Assembly (NCBI GenBank): GCA_029339195.1
Contig: JAPTJF010000500.1
Coordinates: forward strand, 1 to 44,047
Direction of reading: 5' to 3'
From: Micractinium sp. NFX-FRZ
Lineage: Eukaryota > Chlorophyta > Trebouxiophyceae > Chlorellales > Chlorellaceae
Length of the DNA stretch: 44,047 nt
Below are positions 1 through 12,100 of this stretch, one piece after another. Each line of letters begins with the position of its first letter. Position 1 is the stretch's first letter. Made by a program: the position numbers and the translations under genes. The notes below the pieces were generated by a model. It did not search any database and was not told where the DNA came from. It saw only the letters and a program-made list of their open reading frames with translations.

Positions 1-829
1 TCAAGCGATGGAGGCGGCGCAGCTTATTTGGGGGGATTGACCCCTTACAGGGGGTTCGGTCTAGGTGGCACTGGTGCGAAGGGATGCTGGTGAGCTGGCG
101 CCGCGTGGCGGCGCCGAAACAGGGTCAGCAAGTGCATCCATCAATCTGCAAGGTGTGTTTGCGGCTTGGGAGCAGGCTCGAATCGTGACATTGAACCAGG
201 CATAGCTGCACCCACGCCACGCTGGTTCTGGCGCCCAGGCGTGCATGCAGACCGGCGCCGCCGTCAGCCAGGCTTGCACGAACCGTCAGCCAGGCTTTCG
301 TATTTCTGTGCGGACACAAAGGTACAAGCGTGTTACTGATTTGTAGTGAAAAAGTAAATAACAACCAGGTTTGTGTTGGTTGTGTTGCAAAGAGCGTAAA
401 AATGGCCAGCAAGGAAGGCAACACAGCAATGGGCAACACAGCAAAGGGGGGGGGGGGGTCGAGGGGAAAATAGAAAGCATGCGCGCAGTTGAGCCAAAAC
501 GGGCGAAAATTGATGCGTGTTGGTTTCAAAACGATGTAGGTAGGGAGTTTCAAAAATGTGTGCCAGGCAACAGGCCATCTGGTGCCCGTGTGGGGAGGCT
601 GCCAGATGCCATGCTGGCGCCAGCAGCGGTGCCGCCTCCTGCTATCGGAGCCGGCGGGTCGAGTGCTGCGGCGGTGCACCCGCAGCCGCGCTGGTGCCTC
701 CTTTGCTGCTCCGCAAGGCAGACCTGGGCTGCCCTGCTGCATGCTGAGGGGCGCAGGTGCCTCCTTCAGTAAGAATGTGGACCCGGGTGCTGGAGGGTGT
801 TGTGGGCTGACCTCTCTGGTGGCCTCCGC
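1..829. other. Flank downstream of the protease gene, no gene seen
   Basis: I see no convincing coding exon on either strand. The overlapping open frames here are low-complexity (Ala/Pro/Arg-rich) and lack family motifs. On the minus strand a TGTAA poly(A)-type signal (TTACA on the plus strand at 45-49) could end the protease transcript, which would give a 3' UTR near 780 nt; this is a guess. An 11-base G run lies around 447-457, and a 13-bp direct repeat (cgtcagccaggct) occurs twice near 268-297. Confidence 0.4.
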
Positions 830-3450
830 TCACTTCCTGTTCTTATTGATCCAATTGTAGTAGTCCTTGACAATGCTGCAACAACAAGCAACAGCAAGCA
901 TACACAGGGCGAGTGAGCTGCAGCGGGCAGGGAGAGGCGTCGTGCACAGGGGGCAGCCCGGCAGCGCACCGGCCAGCAAGCACAGCAGCTGACCAACCAC
1001 ACCCCCGGCATGCACCTCCGCCCCCGCCCGACCATGCTGCTGCTCACCTGCGGTGGCCGGGCCCGCCCGACACGTGTATGGCCCTCACGTACTGCTTGCT
1101 GTCCCAGATGGAGGAGCCGCTCTGGCCGGGGGAGGTGTCCAGGTCGGAGGTGATGACGCCTTCAGGATTGTCCTTGGCCAGGCAGCCCGAAAAGGCCTCC
1201 AGGGTGCCCACGGTGCCGTACCTGTGACGCAAAAGGGGGGGCCACGCAGCAGAGAAAGCATGAGCACGAAACTGCTGATACGAAATCAACTAGCCAAGGC
1301 ATTCGTCTGGCGGCGCCCCGTCAATCAAGCAAGCAAGCGGGGGGAGGGTCACAAGGTATCAGCTGAGGGGCACAGGTGCGCAATCCACGAGAAATTTGTC
1401 CATCAAGCGCCCGCATCCCTGCTCATCAACCTCCGGCAGCTCACATGCGTGACATGGTGCTGTCCAGGCTGGCGGGGTAGCCGGCGCTGGTCACGTCGTA
1501 CGTAGTGGTGCGGCAGGTGTAGCCGTAGCCCAGGTAGCCCAGGGATTTGCCCATTGCCTCCTTCAGTTGGATGAGGCTGATGTCCCAGGCAAAGTCCTCA
1601 TCCGTATGGCAATTGGATCCAGAGCCGTCGGAGCAATCCACGGGCGGGCCTGCGGGGCGGCGTGAGGGCGGGGTGAGGGGGACGCCAAGGGGCGTGCAGG
1701 CCGGGGCGGGGCAGGCTTGGGGCGGATGGTGCGGGTCGGCCCAGGTGCGCCCCAACCCTGTGTGCGTACGGTGCCCTGCCCCCCACCCCACCCAAACCTC
1801 AACCACGCCCACCTGCGTTGTTGAACCAGGTGGTCACATGCGTCCACTTGACCTCCCTTTCTTTGACGTACTCAGCGCAGCGCCGGCCCCGCCACTTGTG
1901 GCAGTGGCTGCCGCCATCGTGGCGACCGGGGATCCAGTTGAGTGTCCTGCAGTGGAGTGGAGGAGGAAGGGGCAATAGGGGCGCAATGAGGCGTGGCGGA
2001 ATCCTGTGCTGAGGCAGGGGGTGCCCGCCCTGGACCTGTTCAGCTCTGCATGATTCCCTGGTGTGCCCATTGTCCGCTGGCGCCTATCGAGCCACACCCA
2101 ACCGCCAGCAGTGCATGTGCGTTGCGCTTGGTGCTCACTTGTAAAACGTCCTCTTCTCGGTGTCATACACACACTGCAGAGGTTGACAGGGCGGCAGGCA
2201 CAGGGGGGTGAGGGCGATGCATGTGCAGGGGAAGGGGGCAGTGCAGGGGGCACAGCGCAGCACAGCATAGCACAGCGCACCGGGAAGACATGCGTCATGC
2301 ACAGCACACCGTGCAGCCCATCCTGCTGCCATGCACAGCCACGCACTCACATGCCCGGCACTGATGAGGGTGGAGGGGCCGATGAGGGTGGCGGTGCACC
2401 CGCTCTTGAGCATGCCCACGGTGCGGTACGGGTAGTCATGTGCCCCGCTGGTGGACGTGATTTCGAACCGGTCTTCCTCACCAACCTGCAGCATCTTACG
2501 GCTGCCACGCACGCTGCCCGGGCTGGGCAGGGTGCCGCGGAAGCCGGGTGCAAACTGGGGGCCGGCCAGCCCGGCTGCCCCGACGCCTGGCCGGGAGGTG
2601 GTGCCAGGCTGGTGGGATTGCAGGTAAAGGAGGCCGGTGTCGGTCATGCGGGCGGCTGAGATGGCGCCGCTGCGGGCCGCTGCGGCGCGCACCTGCCTGC
2701 GGTTGGGTGGGGCGCAGGGGGTGGGCTGAGGGTGAGGGGCATCTGGCCTGGTGCCGTCAAAGGGCCGGAGCTGTTGTAAATCTCAACATCGCACAGGCAG
2801 AGGGCGACCGCACTACTGCCGCCCAAGGGGTTGCAGCCACTGCCATCAGGGCAGCTTATACATGCATGCCCCAACCGTCCCAGCGCTTTCTGCAGTTAGC
2901 CCCAGCCTCACCTCCTGGCCTTGCCGGGCAGCCAGGCCAGGCCGGGCTGCAGGTGCAGCTTGGCGGCCAGCTTGAACCCTTCGCCATTGAAACGGTCAAA
3001 GTCGGCAGGGCGCAGCACGGCGCTGGCGTCGACGAGGCTGGGGTTGAAGGGGCGGGCAGCAGCGCCGCTGGCGATGCCCACGCCGCCGCCACCAGCGGCG
3101 GTGCAGTTCCGGATGTTCCGGGCGCCTTGGCAGCTGGCCAGGCACGCGTTTGCGTAGGTGATGTTTTCCTCGTCGCAGACAGGGATGTCCTGAGTTGAAA
3201 GCCGGATGTTGTTGCAGTTGCAGCCTGCGGGGGTGGGGCGCAGGTGTCAGAAAGTTGGTGCGGATGGAAGCGGGCGCCGGCGGCGGGCGGGGGTATCTCA
3301 GGCTTGTACTGTAGGGCCCATGCTTCTTTCCGGAGCAGTTCGCTTTTCATTTAACGACACTGCGATGATCCCACCTTGTGCGCGAGAGGGCTGGGCCAGC
3401 AGTAGGGCCAGCAGCACAGTCGCCGCCAGCCCGGTTCGCGCGGCTCGCAT
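830..3450 (-). CDS. Secreted Kazal-domain V8/trypsin-like serine endopeptidase
   Basis: Eight exons on the minus strand: 3375-3450, 2912-3224, 2351-2696, 2139-2173, 1813-1946, 1445-1649, 1048-1221, 830-875 (442 aa). Exon 1 encodes a signal peptide (MRAARTG then a VLLALLLA core). Residues about 26-65 form a Kazal-like domain with six cysteines, including the C-x10-C-x3-C core around NITYANAC. The C-terminal half is an S1B/glutamyl-endopeptidase-like domain: His in LISAGHC (about H245, codon at the exon 3/4 junction), Asp in FAWDISL (about D324), Ser in GQSGSSIW (about S404), and a closing helix containing YYNWI. Established: V8-like enzymes cut peptide bonds after acidic residues; specificity here is not known. 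The signal peptide implies secretion or a vacuolar route. The Kazal module might act as an intramolecular inhibitor or prodomain (inference). The start is the only ATG in frame with a signal peptide. Confidence 0.85.
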
Positions 3451-4819
3451 CGGTGCAAGTGCCTGTACAGCATTGCGATCGGTACAATCTTACTTCCCAA
3501 CTAAACAGCAAGGGGGCAGGGACGCAGGCGGTGTCACCGACAGCCGCGGCGACAGGCCCTCCTGTCTGTGGACAGGGCCTCACCTGTGGGAGTTTGTATA
3601 AAGTGAGAGGGGCGTATTGTAACGTTTGCGGGAGTGTGCAGAGGAGACCGCATCGGGGTTTACTTGTAGGCTGCCGAGCGCGCTAGAGCGTGCGCAGGTA
3701 CTCGTCCGCTTCAGCCCGCGTTAGTCTCTCCCCTGGCGCCGCGTTTAGATGCGCGTTGCCTTCAGCCGTTTCACGTTTGGGAGGAGCTCAGTCCGGACGC
3801 CCCAAGCGGTTCCCTCAATTGGGTCAGGGGTTAGGCGGCGGAGCGGCGGCGGCCTGCAGGCGCTCCAGTTCTGAGTACATACTCGAGACCTCCCAGGCCT
3901 GCATTGCTTGACAGGAGCCGCAGTTGGGTCAGGCTCATAACCGTCTGCTAGGGAGACGCAATCTTCTAGCAGCCTCAGCAGGCCACCTGGCAGTCGTGCT
4001 GTGCGGCGTGCTGGTCACGGCCCCAGGGCAGCCCAGCCTGCGCAGGCGCATGCATATGCTCAGTGCCGCTTTTGCTGCCAGGCTGGGCACCACTGCTATC
4101 GGCTGGTGTGCAGGGTCTGCTTGGAACGAGCAATCAAATGGAATGCCGGGACCGTCTGGCAGGCAGACGGAGGCAGCTACTTTGTGGCTGGTGACGCCAG
4201 AAGCGGCGGGCAGCTAGCATGCTGGCCGCTCGGCTGGACACGGCGCAACCTGCCAGCTGCTGGCAGGGCAGCAGTGGCAAAGCCCGCCAAGAGCTGGCCC
4301 TGACGGCAGTGCCTTTCACCGTCCTCCCTGCCCCCTGCAGCCGTGCTCGTGCACATGTTGCAGCGGTTGCTCCTGCCAGCCATTAGTCAATCAATCAATC
4401 AATCAATTACATTTCAAGTCCACGGGGAGCCAGCAGCGGTCTCATGGGACAGAGCAGGGGGAGAGCGGAGTGTGTAGCTTTGATGAAGGAACTGTGCGAG
4501 GCGGGCGCTGGCTGGCTGTGATAAGTGATGGAAGCCAGCCACATTTGCCGGCAGCACCCACCGCCCTTAGGCGCTGCTCTGCACGCTTGCACGCAGCATT
4601 GGCACACCGCTGGTTTTCTCTCGATCCGAGCATTAAACCAATCAAATTACACGGGGAGCAAGCAGAGATCGCTGGTGTGTATAAATCGTAACGACTAGCA
4701 GAATTGACCATGAGCGGCGGCAGGCGGCAGGTCCACGTGGCAGCGTGCCGCTTTGGACGGTTGCTCTGTTTGGCTACTGCAACACCTGGCGTGCCGTCTT
4801 GTCATCCGCAGCGAGCGCA
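3451..4819. other. Intergenic, divergent between protease and MYND copy 1; no firm gene
   Basis: This should hold the promoters of the protease (minus) and MYND copy 1 (plus). Short open frames exist on both strands, among them a Cys-rich plus-strand frame at 4001-4303 and short minus-strand frames at 3690-3910, but none shows a family signature or a closed splice model. A TCAA tetranucleotide repeat lies at 4387-4406. Two related AT-rich stretches, each with a run like caatcaa...acacggggagc, sit near 4395-4430 and 4633-4660 and carry TGTAA on the minus strand; a short minus-strand transcript cannot be excluded. Confidence 0.4.
4387..4406. repeat. (TCAA)5 microsatellite
   Basis: Five perfect tandem copies of TCAA in the intergenic region upstream of MYND copy 1. 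Confidence 0.9.
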
Positions 4820-7800
4820 ATGGCAGCTACAAACGCACTAGAGGCGCTGCTGGGCCCCGTGCACCTGCACCTCCTGGGAGGGTCTGGCCCGGGGAGTGCG
4901 GCAGGGCAACGAGGAGGCCGCTTCTGCAGCTCTAGGTCACTTATTCCAGTGCGGAGAAGCGCTACGACTGCACTTGAAAGGCCTCGAGTGCGCTGCCGCC
5001 ACCGAGGCGGCGACGGCTGTTGCTCACATGAGGTGTGCCAAAACCCGGGGTGTTGAGCTTGTGCTGAAGCTTGGGCCCGCCTGGTGAGCCGCTCGGCCAT
5101 CGGAAGGCCTCCCGCCAAGCTGGCCGCGGGCCGCCACCGTCTTGCCGCCCCGCCCGCCCCGCCTCCTCCTGCAGGGCCTGCCTGCCGCTGTGCGGCACCG
5201 TCATCGACACGTGCAAGCAGGCCCTGGAGCTGGGGTGCAGCAACCCTTCCTCTCAAGCAGAATGCGTGGCACTGACAACATCAGCCTTCATGCAAACAGC
5301 GCAGCTCTGCCAGTTGCTCTGTACTGCACGGCTTGAGGGCGACGCCGACGCCGCCTACCACGTGCTCAGCGCAGCCTGCGCCGCCAGCCTTGGACTGGCG
5401 CCACTGCTGCCAGGTGCAGTGTCACGGTTGGTACACGACAGTGATGGTGTGATTCCCTCCAGCGGTGCGTGCGCAATAGCTGGCAACTCTGTGAGCATGA
5501 TGGCAGCAGCAGCGGCGCAGGTGGCCCGTGTGCTGGCCAGCCCGGCGCTCAACCCTCGGGTGGCAGCGCTGCTATGCGGCAGTAACGGGCAGGCCAGCGC
5601 AGAGCTGTATGGCCACCTGTGCAGCAAAGCAGCCGCTGCATTGGCAGTGCTCGATCAGGCAGCTGGAGAAGCAGGTGTGGCCACAAACTGCCGGGGGGCC
5701 ATCTCACTCGCTTTGTTTGACCGCCTGCCTGCCTGCCTGCCTTCTGGCCTGCCTGCCTTCTGGCCTGCCTGCTGCCTGCGCACACTTGGTGCCGCTCCAG
5801 TGTTACTTCACCTACCTACCCTGCCACCTTTGCCTCGTGTTGCTGTGCTGCAGATTTTGGTTTTGACCCCTGGGAGTGGACTTTGGACGCCCTGTGCGTG
5901 GCGCTGACGTGGCTCCCCTCCCTGCAGCAGCACCTGGCAGATGACCGCCCGCTGCAGATGCAGCTGATTGGCCTAGCGCTGCAGTGCGGCGAGCGGGCCA
6001 GCCAGGGCCGGCGCCCCGATGACCATGCACCCATGTGGTGGCTGCTGAGCCAGGAACCGTTGGGCGGAGCCGTGGCAGAGTGCATTGCCAGCGGCGGGGG
6101 CCAGCACCTGCTGCCGCAGCTTGTGGAGCGAGCCGCCAGCCTGGCAGTGCTGGAGCCGCAGCAACTGGTGCAGGGGCAGCATCTTGACTTGCTGCAATCG
6201 CTGGCAGGAGCGGCTGTCTCACTGGTGGCAGCCCACAGGGGTGCAGCAGTGCAGGCCGGGAGCCCGCACCTGTCACAGGCAGCAACAGCACTGGGTTTGG
6301 ATGCAGAGGAGATTGCGGGTGTGGTACAAGCCATGGCCTACGCACATCTGCCAGAGCAGGTTGTGTCTGGCCACCTCACGCTGCTGCGACTGCTGCCTGG
6401 TCTCTACCGGACAGCGGCGCAGGAGCAGCCCAGCCTTGCCGCAGCCCTTCAACCTTCTGTCGCCGATTTGTTCAGGCTTGCTGATCTGGTGCCCGGGGCC
6501 AGAGCGTGCTTGCAGCCAGAACTGAAAGAGGTGAGCATGCACAACGGCATGGTGGCCGTGCTGCATTGTGCCGTGCTGCATTGTGCCGTATGCATGCACA
6601 GCAAGGGTTTGCAGGACCGCTTCACACAGGCAGCGTTCGGCTGCTGGGTCAGCTTGGAACCGCCTTGCCCATGCATGCCCAAGCTCCGCTGGCCCCCCCC
6701 TGTGCCCCTTGGTGCAGGCCTGCGCACACATACGCAGCCGCCTCTGCGTTGAGCTGTGCGCTGCTGCCGAGGCTCTGGCCCGCCTGCTCGCCGCATCGCC
6801 GCAGCTGGGCCGCGGTGATAGCGAGACCGAGGCGTGGTGCACCTCCGTGTTCATTTCAGCCAGCAGGCTGACTTGCTTCGCGGGTGCTCAGTTTGCTGCC
6901 AGTCAGGGATGCGATGCCCCAGCGTCAGCCATTGTCGGGCCCGGCGGGCAGCTGGCGGCCTTTTGCCACCTGGCAACCTCCCTGCTGAAGGCCACGCTGC
7001 TGGCCACCACACCAGACTGGCCGTGCCCGGCACGCAGGTAGCAGCTCAAGCAGCTGCTGCACATGCCTCTGCACAGCGTGATGCAGTGCTCATTTGGTGC
7101 GCTGCCACTGTACTCCCGCCTGCCAGAGCAGGAGCAGGAGCAGCACCTCAAGTAGGGTGCTCCATTGGGTGGTCAGTCATGAGAGTTGGGCAGCTGCCGG
7201 GGCCCTGCTGTTGAAAGGAGGGGGGACCCCTGGCAGCAGGCTTGCCTGCCAGCACGGCTGCCAGTGCCTTGCCAAGAAGACCGTCACCATTTGCAGGGAC
7301 AGAAAAGGACCACTGCTTGCTGCATTGCTAAACACCCACCCCACTGTGTGCTACACAATGCATGCAGCTTCGCTCTGCAAACCCTGCTGCTGGTTGAACG
7401 GGCCAGCCAGCTGTGCCGGGAGTACCAGGCAGAAGCGCTCAGCGGGCGCGACAGCATGCCCAAGCTGTGTGCTCTCGCCAGCGTCACCGCCCGGACACTG
7501 ATATCGGCGACACGCAGCGCCCGGCTGGCTGGCTGGGTGCTGCCTGCCAGTGCCAGCGCTGCCGCATGGGTGCTGGAGACGGTCGGCGCGGTCATTGAGC
7601 AGCCGCCAGATCAGGTGAGGAATATCCACACATCTGCTGACCCAGGGTGGGAAAGAATGACAGCCGTTGGGTGCAGGACAGGCAGGGTGGAGGCGGGTTG
7701 TCCACGGGCAGGCGATGCAGCCAAGCACCCGATTCTCCATGCCATGGCGCATCCCCCAGGGAGCGCGCAGCCAACCAAGCACCTGGGCCTTCATCACCCT

Positions 7801-8339
7801 CCCCACATGCAGAGCTGCCCTTCCATGGCTGGCTTCCACCTGGAAGAGGTCTTAAGAGAGATGGTGGAGGCGCTACAGGCAGCAAGCCCACAAGCGCTGG
7901 CTTGCGTGCAGCTGTCGGGTCGAACACTGGCTGCTGTGGGGGCGTGGAAACACACGAGTCGCATCCCGCCACCTGTGCCCGCGCTGCAGCGCTCTGAGAT
8001 GGCAGCTGCCATTGCTGCTGCATCCAGCCAGCTGCGCCAGGCGGCGGCACAGCTGCAAGCGGCAGGGGAGGCGGCGCCCCCGGCACTGACCAGCACCGCG
8101 CCTGGCTGCTGCAGCAGGAGGCGGCACTGGCCACCCGACGCTGCGCCCATCTGGGCTGCACCAACATGGCGGGTGCCAGCGAGGCGGAGCTCAAGAACCG
8201 GCGCTGTGGGGGCGGCTGCGGGTCGGCACGCTACTGTGGGGAGGCGTGCTCGCAAGCGGACTGGCGGCGGCACAAGGCGGCGTGCCGGCTGCTGGCGGCG
8301 GCGCGGCAGGCTGCCACGGCTGTGGAGGCGGGGAGCTGA
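4820..8339 (+). pseudogene. MYND zinc-finger protein, copy 1, decayed
   Basis: Exons inferred by comparison with copies 2 and 3: 4820-5083, 5175-5674, 5854-6530, 6718-7151, 7368-7614, 7813-8339. Splice sites and phases match copy 2. The body is an Ala/Leu-rich helical region without a domain I can name (conserved block around GDADAAY.VLSAACAASLG); the last exon encodes a MYND finger (C-x4-C, C-x3-C, YC-x3-C, H-x3-C, ending near DWRRHKAAC). Three lesions relative to the paralogues: about 13 extra bases in exon 1 near 4853-4877 that shift frame, an in-frame TAG at 7039-7041 where copy 3 reads CAG, and a 7-base deletion near 8075-8080 that puts the finger out of frame with the body. A donor-like CAG|GTAGCA at 7036-7037 could bypass the TAG in frame, but the 7-base shift would still remove the finger. 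Assembly error is possible. MYND fingers usually bind proline-rich partners; the role here is unknown. Confidence 0.7.
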
Positions 8340-9141
8340 GCTTGGCTGCCAGCCTCCCGCCTGCCTGCTGGTCGACTCATCAATGGAGGCTGTGCGTGTT
8401 GGGCAGGACCATCTTTGCTTTCGCAACCTCTTTTTTGTCCTGCAATTGTGCTTCACAGCGCAATGGATGCACCGCTGCATTAAGTGTGCGATGTGCCAGT
8501 AGCCGCAGCAAGCAGGGGAGCGGTCACGCCTGTGGGCATGCAGGGAGGTGAGCGGGCACGGGGCGGGACACTCTGCAGCGAAGCGTACCTTATACATGTT
8601 TTCATGCAGCAGAAGATGACGAGACACAGCTCGTGACCATTCCATATGCATTGTCGAGCTGCACTGATGTGCTCATGACCCAAACAAGTGGCGTAGCCCC
8701 ACAGCACAGCACCCGGAAGCTCAGCGCACGTCGGGACTCTGGATGCTGCCGGGCACTCCAGCCCTCCCATGAGTGCTTGTAACCTTTACGCCTGTGGAAC
8801 TCGGCCACACGCTCCCTCTAGGCGTTGGTCGTTCAGGGCATGAGGGGTAGGCCGGGTGGGTGTGTGAAGAAGCAGCAGCCGACCGACCAGCTAGCCTCGG
8901 GCACACCGGGAGCAGACCTGTCGCTGAGCTGGGCAGGCGCTCCCAGGGGGCCAATGCGCCTGTGTGAGTCCTTTATTTGCCTGCAATACTTATACTTCAA
9001 GCGTACAATGTCGTGCCATGCGTGATGAAGTGGTCTTCAGGTACCAGATGCACGTGCGGGAGCAGCGGGCGCCGCACAGCGCAGCGTGCGCATCACTCTA
9101 TTGGCTGTTGCACGCCCTTGACCCTTTTCCAAGCACTCTCA
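8340..9141. other. Spacer between tandem MYND copies
   Basis: No coding exon supported. It should contain the 3' UTR of copy 1 (a TGTAA signal lies at 8778-8782) and the promoter of copy 2. The short open frames on both strands have no recognisable motif. Confidence 0.4.
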
Positions 9142-12100
9142 ATGTCGGCCCCGATCCCTCTTGAAGCGCTGCTGCGCAGCGTGCAGGAGGGTCTGGCGCG
9201 GGCAGTGCAGCAGCTTCGGGCTAGAGAGCTAGCTGCGGACCCTCTGGCTTGCGCAGCCAATGTCAAGGATCTCTCTGACAGGTCACGAGAGCTATTCAAC
9301 CAGCTGGAGGACATCGCTGGCAAGGGCGACGCGGATGTGCGCAGGCGGCTCTCAGGCAAGCTGAGACGGCTCTTGGAGGCTTTCAAAGTCGTGGAGAAGC
9401 AGCAGCAACCTTGGCAATGCCAGGAACCAGCTGGATGGCTGCCGGCGCTGACAAGAACTCACCCTGCTGTAGGGCGGCCCTGCCGCTGTGTGGCACCACC
9501 ATTGAGGCCTCCAGGCAGGCGCTGCAGCTGGGGGGCAGATTCCCACCCCTGCAGGGCAGCTGCTTCGTGATAATGGTGGACTCAAGCCTCCCAACTGCTG
9601 TCCTCTGCGACCTGATCGCCACCGCCGGCCTGGAGGGCGACGCCGACGCCGCCTACCGCGTGCTCAGCGCCGCCTGCGCCGCCAGCCTGGGAATGGCCCC
9701 ATTGCTGAGTGGGCTGTCATTCTTGCTGCGCCAGCCAGACAACCGTCCAGGCCGACCGCTCCATTCAGGGCCAGCGCAGGTTCTGGCAATGGCGGTGTCA
9801 GCCGCAGGTCACATAGCCTGCAGGCTGGCCAGCCCTCGGCTAAACCCTCGGGTGGCAGCGCTGCTTGGGGGCGACACTGGGCAGGCCAGCGCGGCGCACT
9901 TTGCCAGCCTGTTTCACCAGGTGGCAGCTGTGCTGCAGAAGCACGAGCAATGCCTGTCACATCCAGGTAAGGCTTAAATGTGAAGAGCTGATGTGACTAC
10001 GTGGTGGGGGCAGGTGAACAGCAGGTCGTTTGAATGCAACCTGGCCAGGTCGTCTGATTCCGTGCAACGGCTTGCACACATGGGCTCTATCCTACTTGCT
10101 CTTGCTGTGGCTGGGAGCGACATGCCAATGGCCCATGCCCGACCTGCAGGCATCGCAGCGAATCCCTGGAATGCCACACTGGACAACTTTTATGTGGCTG
10201 CCTCGAACTGCCACTCGCTGGTGCAGCTGCTGGCACATGACAGCTCGATGCAGGCACAGATGCTGAGAGTGGCACTGCATTGCGCCAAGCAGCTGGAGCG
10301 GCAGCCACGGGGCAGAACAGAGGCCGCGGCGGCGCCGCCTAGCCTCCGCCTCCTGACCAGCCTGTGGTGGTTGCTGGGCTTGGACGCAATGCAAGAGGCA
10401 GTGGATGAGGGCATCGCCAGCGGCAGGGGGCAGCACCTGCTGGCGCTGCTGGCAGAGCATGCAACCAGCATGGCAGCTCAGCCGGGCAGTCGAGCTGAGG
10501 CAGGGGAGCAACGCAACCTGGCGGCAGCCATGGCACGTGCAGCTTACAACCTGGTCACAACTCACCTGAGGGCTGGAGTGGCAGCGGCTGAGGCTCACGT
10601 GGGAGGGGCGGATGAGGGTGCCAAGGTGGCAGATATCGAAAGGGCATCTGCTGGCTATGCCCGGCTGCCAGGAGAAGTTGTATCCCACCACCTCCAGCTG
10701 CTGCGCCTACTGCCCCATCTGTATCGGGGTGCGGCGGAGGAGCACATCACAGCGGCAGAGGAGCCGTACATGCATCAGCTTGCTCAAGAGCTGATGCAGC
10801 TGGCTCAGCTCTTGCCCTTTGAGGGCGAGGATTCGCCACAGCGTGTCAAGGAGGTGCGCCTCTTGTTGCTGCTGCTGTCACCTGCAGGGCTGCCTGCCGT
10901 TACCTTACTTTGCTCGTCACCTGCAATGCCTCTAACCTCCGGAGAGGCACAATTCAATTGCCAAGATGCCCCGCTCACCCCCACACCACTGGTTTTTCAT
11001 GTTATGCTGCACTCTTGACATTCAGTGTTTTTTCATGGCCCTGCCCCCTGGAGCAGGCGTGCATGCAAGTGCACCGCTCGCATGGCCTGGAGCTCTGCGC
11101 AACTGCAGAGGCGCTCGCCCGCATGCTGGATTTGGCCTCTGATGGGGGCGGCAGCGATTGGTGCTGGTGTATGCTTGACGCAGCTGCCTGCGCTGCGTAC
11201 CTAGCAACATTTACTTCCAGTTCGTCACCTGAGGAGGAAGAACAGCTTTTGGTTGGCTTTGGTGGCACCAAACGGCAGCTGGCGGTGGTGTGCCGTCTGG
11301 TAACCACGCAACTTAAGGCGCTGCAGCTGGTGTCCTCGCACAGTTGGGGCTTGCCAGACAGTGCAGTGCCTGACACATCTGCAGAGGAGTGCAGCGGCGA
11401 GTCTCCCCTGGGTGGCACGCCTTTGCTTGGCCCAGTGATTGCGTCTTTGAACACGGTATGGGCTGCATTGGCACTCTTCACTCGGCTTCCACAACACGCC
11501 CAGCAACAGCACCTCAGGTGGGTGGGTAGGCGGCTTTGCTGTCGCATCTTCCGACACGCATGCCTAGAAATCATGTACTAGCGTCTGGTGGTTCCCCGCC
11601 AACCCTTCCGTGCCCTCTGCAGCCTTGCTGTGCACATGCTACTGCTCGCGGCGCGCCACAGCGACTTCCTCCGCCAGCTGTCAGGCTCTTGCTTAACAAC
11701 AGACACTTACCTGGGCACAAGCGTGAATGTCGTGGCCGAGCTGCTGACCCAGGCAGCTGAGAACAAGATGCTTGGGCCGTGGGTACTGCCAGCCGCTGCA
11801 GACGCTGCAGTCTGGATGTTGGAGATAGCTGCCATGGCTACTGAGCAGGTGAGGGGGCGACAGCTTTGCATGTGCAGGGAACACTCTATCATGCAGTTTG
11901 TCTGAATTGCATGCAATTACAGAAGCTGTGCCTCGCCCTTGCTGCCCTGCAGGTCACATCGGTTTGTGTGAGCAAGGTGGAGGCGCAACTGGTGAGATTT
12001 GTGGCAGCTGTGAAGCAGGCAGCCCCCGAAGCACTGGCTGCTCTGGAGCCCCTGCAGCTGCACCCTGCAGATTGTGATGCCTCAGGGAGCGCAGCGGAGC

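Noticed and set aside
3688..3910. Small minus-strand gene with ends such as ERLTRAEADEYLRTL
   Set aside because: The two protein-like pieces are separated by stops and I found no GT-AG pair joining them in phase.
4001..4303. Cys-rich frame (CRFCCQAGHHCYRLVCRVC) as a zinc-finger gene
   Set aside because: The cysteine spacing fits no known finger, it has no splice partners, and both other frames are open too.
7186..8502. 438-aa plus-strand open frame read as one gene
   Set aside because: It runs through MYND copy 1 introns 4 and 5 and then follows the wrong frame after the 7-base deletion, missing the zinc finger.
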